A stretch of 64,000 bases of DNA from NCBI RefSeq assembly GCF_042682045.1, contig NZ_JBHUGS010000003.1, positions 372,001 through 436,000 on the forward strand, given 5' to 3'. The position numbers and the translations under genes were made by a program. This DNA is from Sphingomonas_R arantia. Its GTDB lineage: Bacteria; Pseudomonadota; Alphaproteobacteria; Sphingomonadales; Sphingomonadaceae. The notes under the pieces were generated by a model. It was not told where the DNA came from. It was given only the letters and a program-made list of their open reading frames with translations, and searched no databases. Below, in pieces: positions 62,271-64,000 of this stretch. Each line of letters begins with the position of its first letter. Position 1 is the stretch's first letter.

Positions 62271-62675
62271 TCATAGCAAGGACAGCTCCGCCAGCTCCCG
62301 GATCAACGCCGCCGGCATCGCGGCACCCTCGTTCGAGCCCCCATCCAGATCGTCAGGCGCATCGTCCGCCGTCAGGTAACGCCACCCCTGATGCGCCCGC
62401 TTCGGCCGGGCCCGCACGGTCACCAGCACCGGGTCCAGCCGGATCAGGCAGCGCCCCTCCGGCGTCTCGTCGAACCCGATGATCCGCTGCCGCACGACCA
62501 GCTGGTGCTTGATGATCCAGAACAACGATCCGCCGATCAGCTCGCCATGCCGCGTCGGGCGGTACCGCGTCTGGATCGGCGCCTCGCCGTCCGCGGTCCG
62601 GTTGCGCGTCCGCTCGGCCAGCGCCTCGACATCCTCGCAACCGACCGCGACCTTGGTGATGTTCAGCGCATGCAT
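62271..62675 (-). CDS. DUF1489 family protein
   Basis: 134 residues. MHALNITKVAVGCEDVEALA, YRPTRHGELIGGSLFWIIKH and RQRIIGFDE are the DUF1489 motifs. The family is restricted to alphaproteobacteria and has no known function. The gene is 42 bases after mgtE on the same strand and ends four bases after the end of the convergent DUF2807 gene. Confidence 0.93.
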   Translation of the reverse strand: MHALNITKVAVGCEDVEALAERTRNRTADGEAPIQTRYRPTRHGELIGGSLFWIIKHQLVVRQRIIGFDETPEGRCLIRLDPVLVTVRARPKRAHQGWRYLTADDAPDDLDGGSNEGAAMPAALIRELAELSLL

Positions 62676-62717
62676 CGACCCGAAATGGCGTCCGCCCGCG
62701 GCCGCTTCAACCCGCCT

Positions 62718-64000
62718 CTAGCTGCCCAGCCCCCACATCGCCGCCAGCCCCAGGAACGAGAGGAACCCCAGGCTGTCGGTACAGGTCGTCACGAACACCG
62801 ACGACGACACCGCCGGATCGACGTTCATCTTGTCCAGCGTGATCGGCACCAGCACCCCCGCCAGCCCCGCGACGATATTGTTGATGAACAGCGCCAGCGC
62901 GAACACGATCGCCAGCCCCGGCACCCCCGACCACAGATAGCATCCGGCCCCGACCACAAGCCCCAGCGCGACGCCGTTGGCCGCCGCGATCCGCAGTTCG
63001 CGCATGATCATCCGCACCGAATTGGAACTGGTCAGCTGGTTCGTCGCCAGCGCGCGCACCACGACGGCCAGCGTCTGCGTCCCCGCATTGCCGCCCATCC
63101 CGCTGACGATCCCCATCAGCTGCGCCAGCACCGCGTACTTCGCGATCCGCTCGTCGAACAGCCCGACCACCGTCGCCGCCAGCATCGCGGTCGGCAGGTT
63201 GATCAGCAGCCAGGTCAGCCGGGTCCGCACGGTATAGCGGATCGGCTCGTTGATATCGCCTTCGCCCGCGCCCGACAGCCGCAGGATATCCTCGCCGGCC
63301 TCCTCCTGGATGATGTGCACGATGTCATCGACCGTGATCATCCCGACCAGCCGCCCGGCCGCATCGATGACCGCCGCGGAAATCAGCGCGTATTTCTGGA
63401 AGCGCAGCGCCACCTCTTCCTGGTCCATGTCGACCGGGATCAGCGTCTGTTCGCGCGCCATCACGTCGGCGATCGCCACCGACCGCGGCGTCCGCAGGAT
63501 CCAGCTCAGCTTGCACGTCCCGATCGGCCGGTGGCTCGGATCGACGACGTAGATTTCCCAGAAATCGGTGGTCAGGTCCTCGTTGCGACGCAGATAATCC
63601 AGTACGTCGCCGACGCTCAGATGCTCCGGCACCGCGATCAGGTCGCGCTGCATCAGGCGGCCGGCGGACTCCTCCGGATATCCCAGCGCCTCCTCGATCG
63701 CGGCACGATCGTCGGGCGCCAGCGCGCGCAACACCTCGCGCTGGTCGTCGGCGTCCATGTCCTCAATGATCGCGACCGCGTCGTCGGTATCGAGCATGGT
63801 TGCGATGTCGGCGACCTCCTGGGGGCCCAGCGCCTCCATCAGCTCATCGCGGACCCAGTCGTTCATCTCGGCCAGCACGTCGCCGTCGATCATGCCGTGC
63901 AGCGCGGACGCGATCGCCTTGCGCCTGTCGCCGGGCGCCAGTTCGAACAGATCGGCGATGTCGGCGGGGTGCAACGGAGCGACCAGCGCACGCGCACCCT
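62718..64000 (-). CDS. mgtE: Mg2+ transporter MgtE, N-terminus beyond the window
   Basis: About 427 residues are visible; the gene runs off the right edge (reading ALVAPLHPADIADLFEL back from 64000). The MgtE N-domain, two CBS domains (AVPEHLSVGDVLDYL, LIPVDMDQEEVAL) and the C-terminal five-helix pore with TWLLINLPTAMLAA, GMGGNAGTQTLAVVVRAL and VPITLDKMNVDPA are all there. MgtE is a Mg2+ channel gated by cytosolic Mg2+ binding between the N and CBS domains. Only the first 30 or so residues appear to be missing. Confidence 0.95.
   Translation of the reverse strand, partial: GARALVAPLHPADIADLFELAPGDRRKAIASALHGMIDGDVLAEMNDWVRDELMEALGPQEVADIATMLDTDDAVAIIEDMDADDQREVLRALAPDDRAAIEEALGYPEESAGRLMQRDLIAVPEHLSVGDVLDYLRRNEDLTTDFWEIYVVDPSHRPIGTCKLSWILRTPRSVAIADVMAREQTLIPVDMDQEEVALRFQKYALISAAVIDAAGRLVGMITVDDIVHIIQEEAGEDILRLSGAGEGDINEPIRYTVRTRLTWLLINLPTAMLAATVVGLFDERIAKYAVLAQLMGIVSGMGGNAGTQTLAVVVRALATNQLTSSNSVRMIMRELRIAAANGVALGLVVGAGCYLWSGVPGLAIVFALALFINNIVAGLAGVLVPITLDKMNVDPAVSSSVFVTTCTDSLGFLSFLGLAAMWGLGS

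Overview
The window comes from a GC-rich alphaproteobacterium, most likely a Sphingomonas or close relative. Supporting signs are the gene order SUV3-like helicase / S4 protein / fdxA / CarD, the maf / RNase E-G-like / yacG block, the TonB receptor and tryptophan-halogenase style, and many ATGA or GTGA gene overlaps. This assignment is inferred from gene content only.

Positions 1-1920 hold the end of a cupin-like gene and a flavin-dependent tryptophan halogenase. Positions 2037-23418 hold one long minus-strand run of 15 tightly packed genes for a surface or secreted glycan (or a glycosylated protein): two WcbI-like proteins, a GSCFA protein with a frameshift, several GT2/GT4/GT9 glycosyltransferases, a fatty-acyl-AMP ligase with its own acyl carrier protein, two FkbM-type methyltransferases, a coiled-coil protein and a 1,723-residue protein that fuses three glycosyltransferases to repeated beta-rich modules. 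No polymerase, flippase or ABC exporter is visible in it. The run starts just past the 3' end of a tRNA-Phe gene.

Positions 23597-33204 are mostly housekeeping: tRNA-Phe, yacG, an RNase E/G-like gene, maf, infA (TTG start), a large MmeI-type single-polypeptide restriction-modification enzyme, uvrB, a lipoprotein and a DUF3175 protein. At 33277-33440 there is a compact gene-like element with a perfect 14-base complement of the 16S rRNA 3' tail, an 18-codon reading frame and a terminator hairpin; it is a candidate small RNA or leader peptide.

Positions 33467-44496 contain a YjbQ-like protein, a ClpP-like protein coupled to a siroheme-synthase-like gene, a large TonB-dependent receptor, a DUF427 protein, a spermidine-synthase-like protein, two very small proteins, an MRJP/SMP-30-like secreted protein, a TauE/SafE permease and mannose-1-phosphate guanylyltransferase. 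Positions 44736-47856 form an ArsR-type regulator / luciferase-like monooxygenase / sulfite-oxidase-like / Old Yellow Enzyme set. Positions 47963-53882 hold an M2 peptidase, a regulator pair, DUF72, PhnA, DUF1810, DUF427 and DUF962 genes, and a Crp/Fnr regulator. Positions 53975-64000 hold an M23 peptidase, the helicase / S4 / fdxA / CarD block, an ExbD-like lipoprotein, a tandem DUF2807 pair, a DUF1489 gene and the partial Mg2+ transporter mgtE.

Several families of 60-110 bp inverted repeats sit between genes, many of them at convergent gene ends where they could act as two-way terminators. No rRNA, CRISPR array, insertion sequence, prophage or replication origin was seen. No gene-free stretch exceeds 300 bases.
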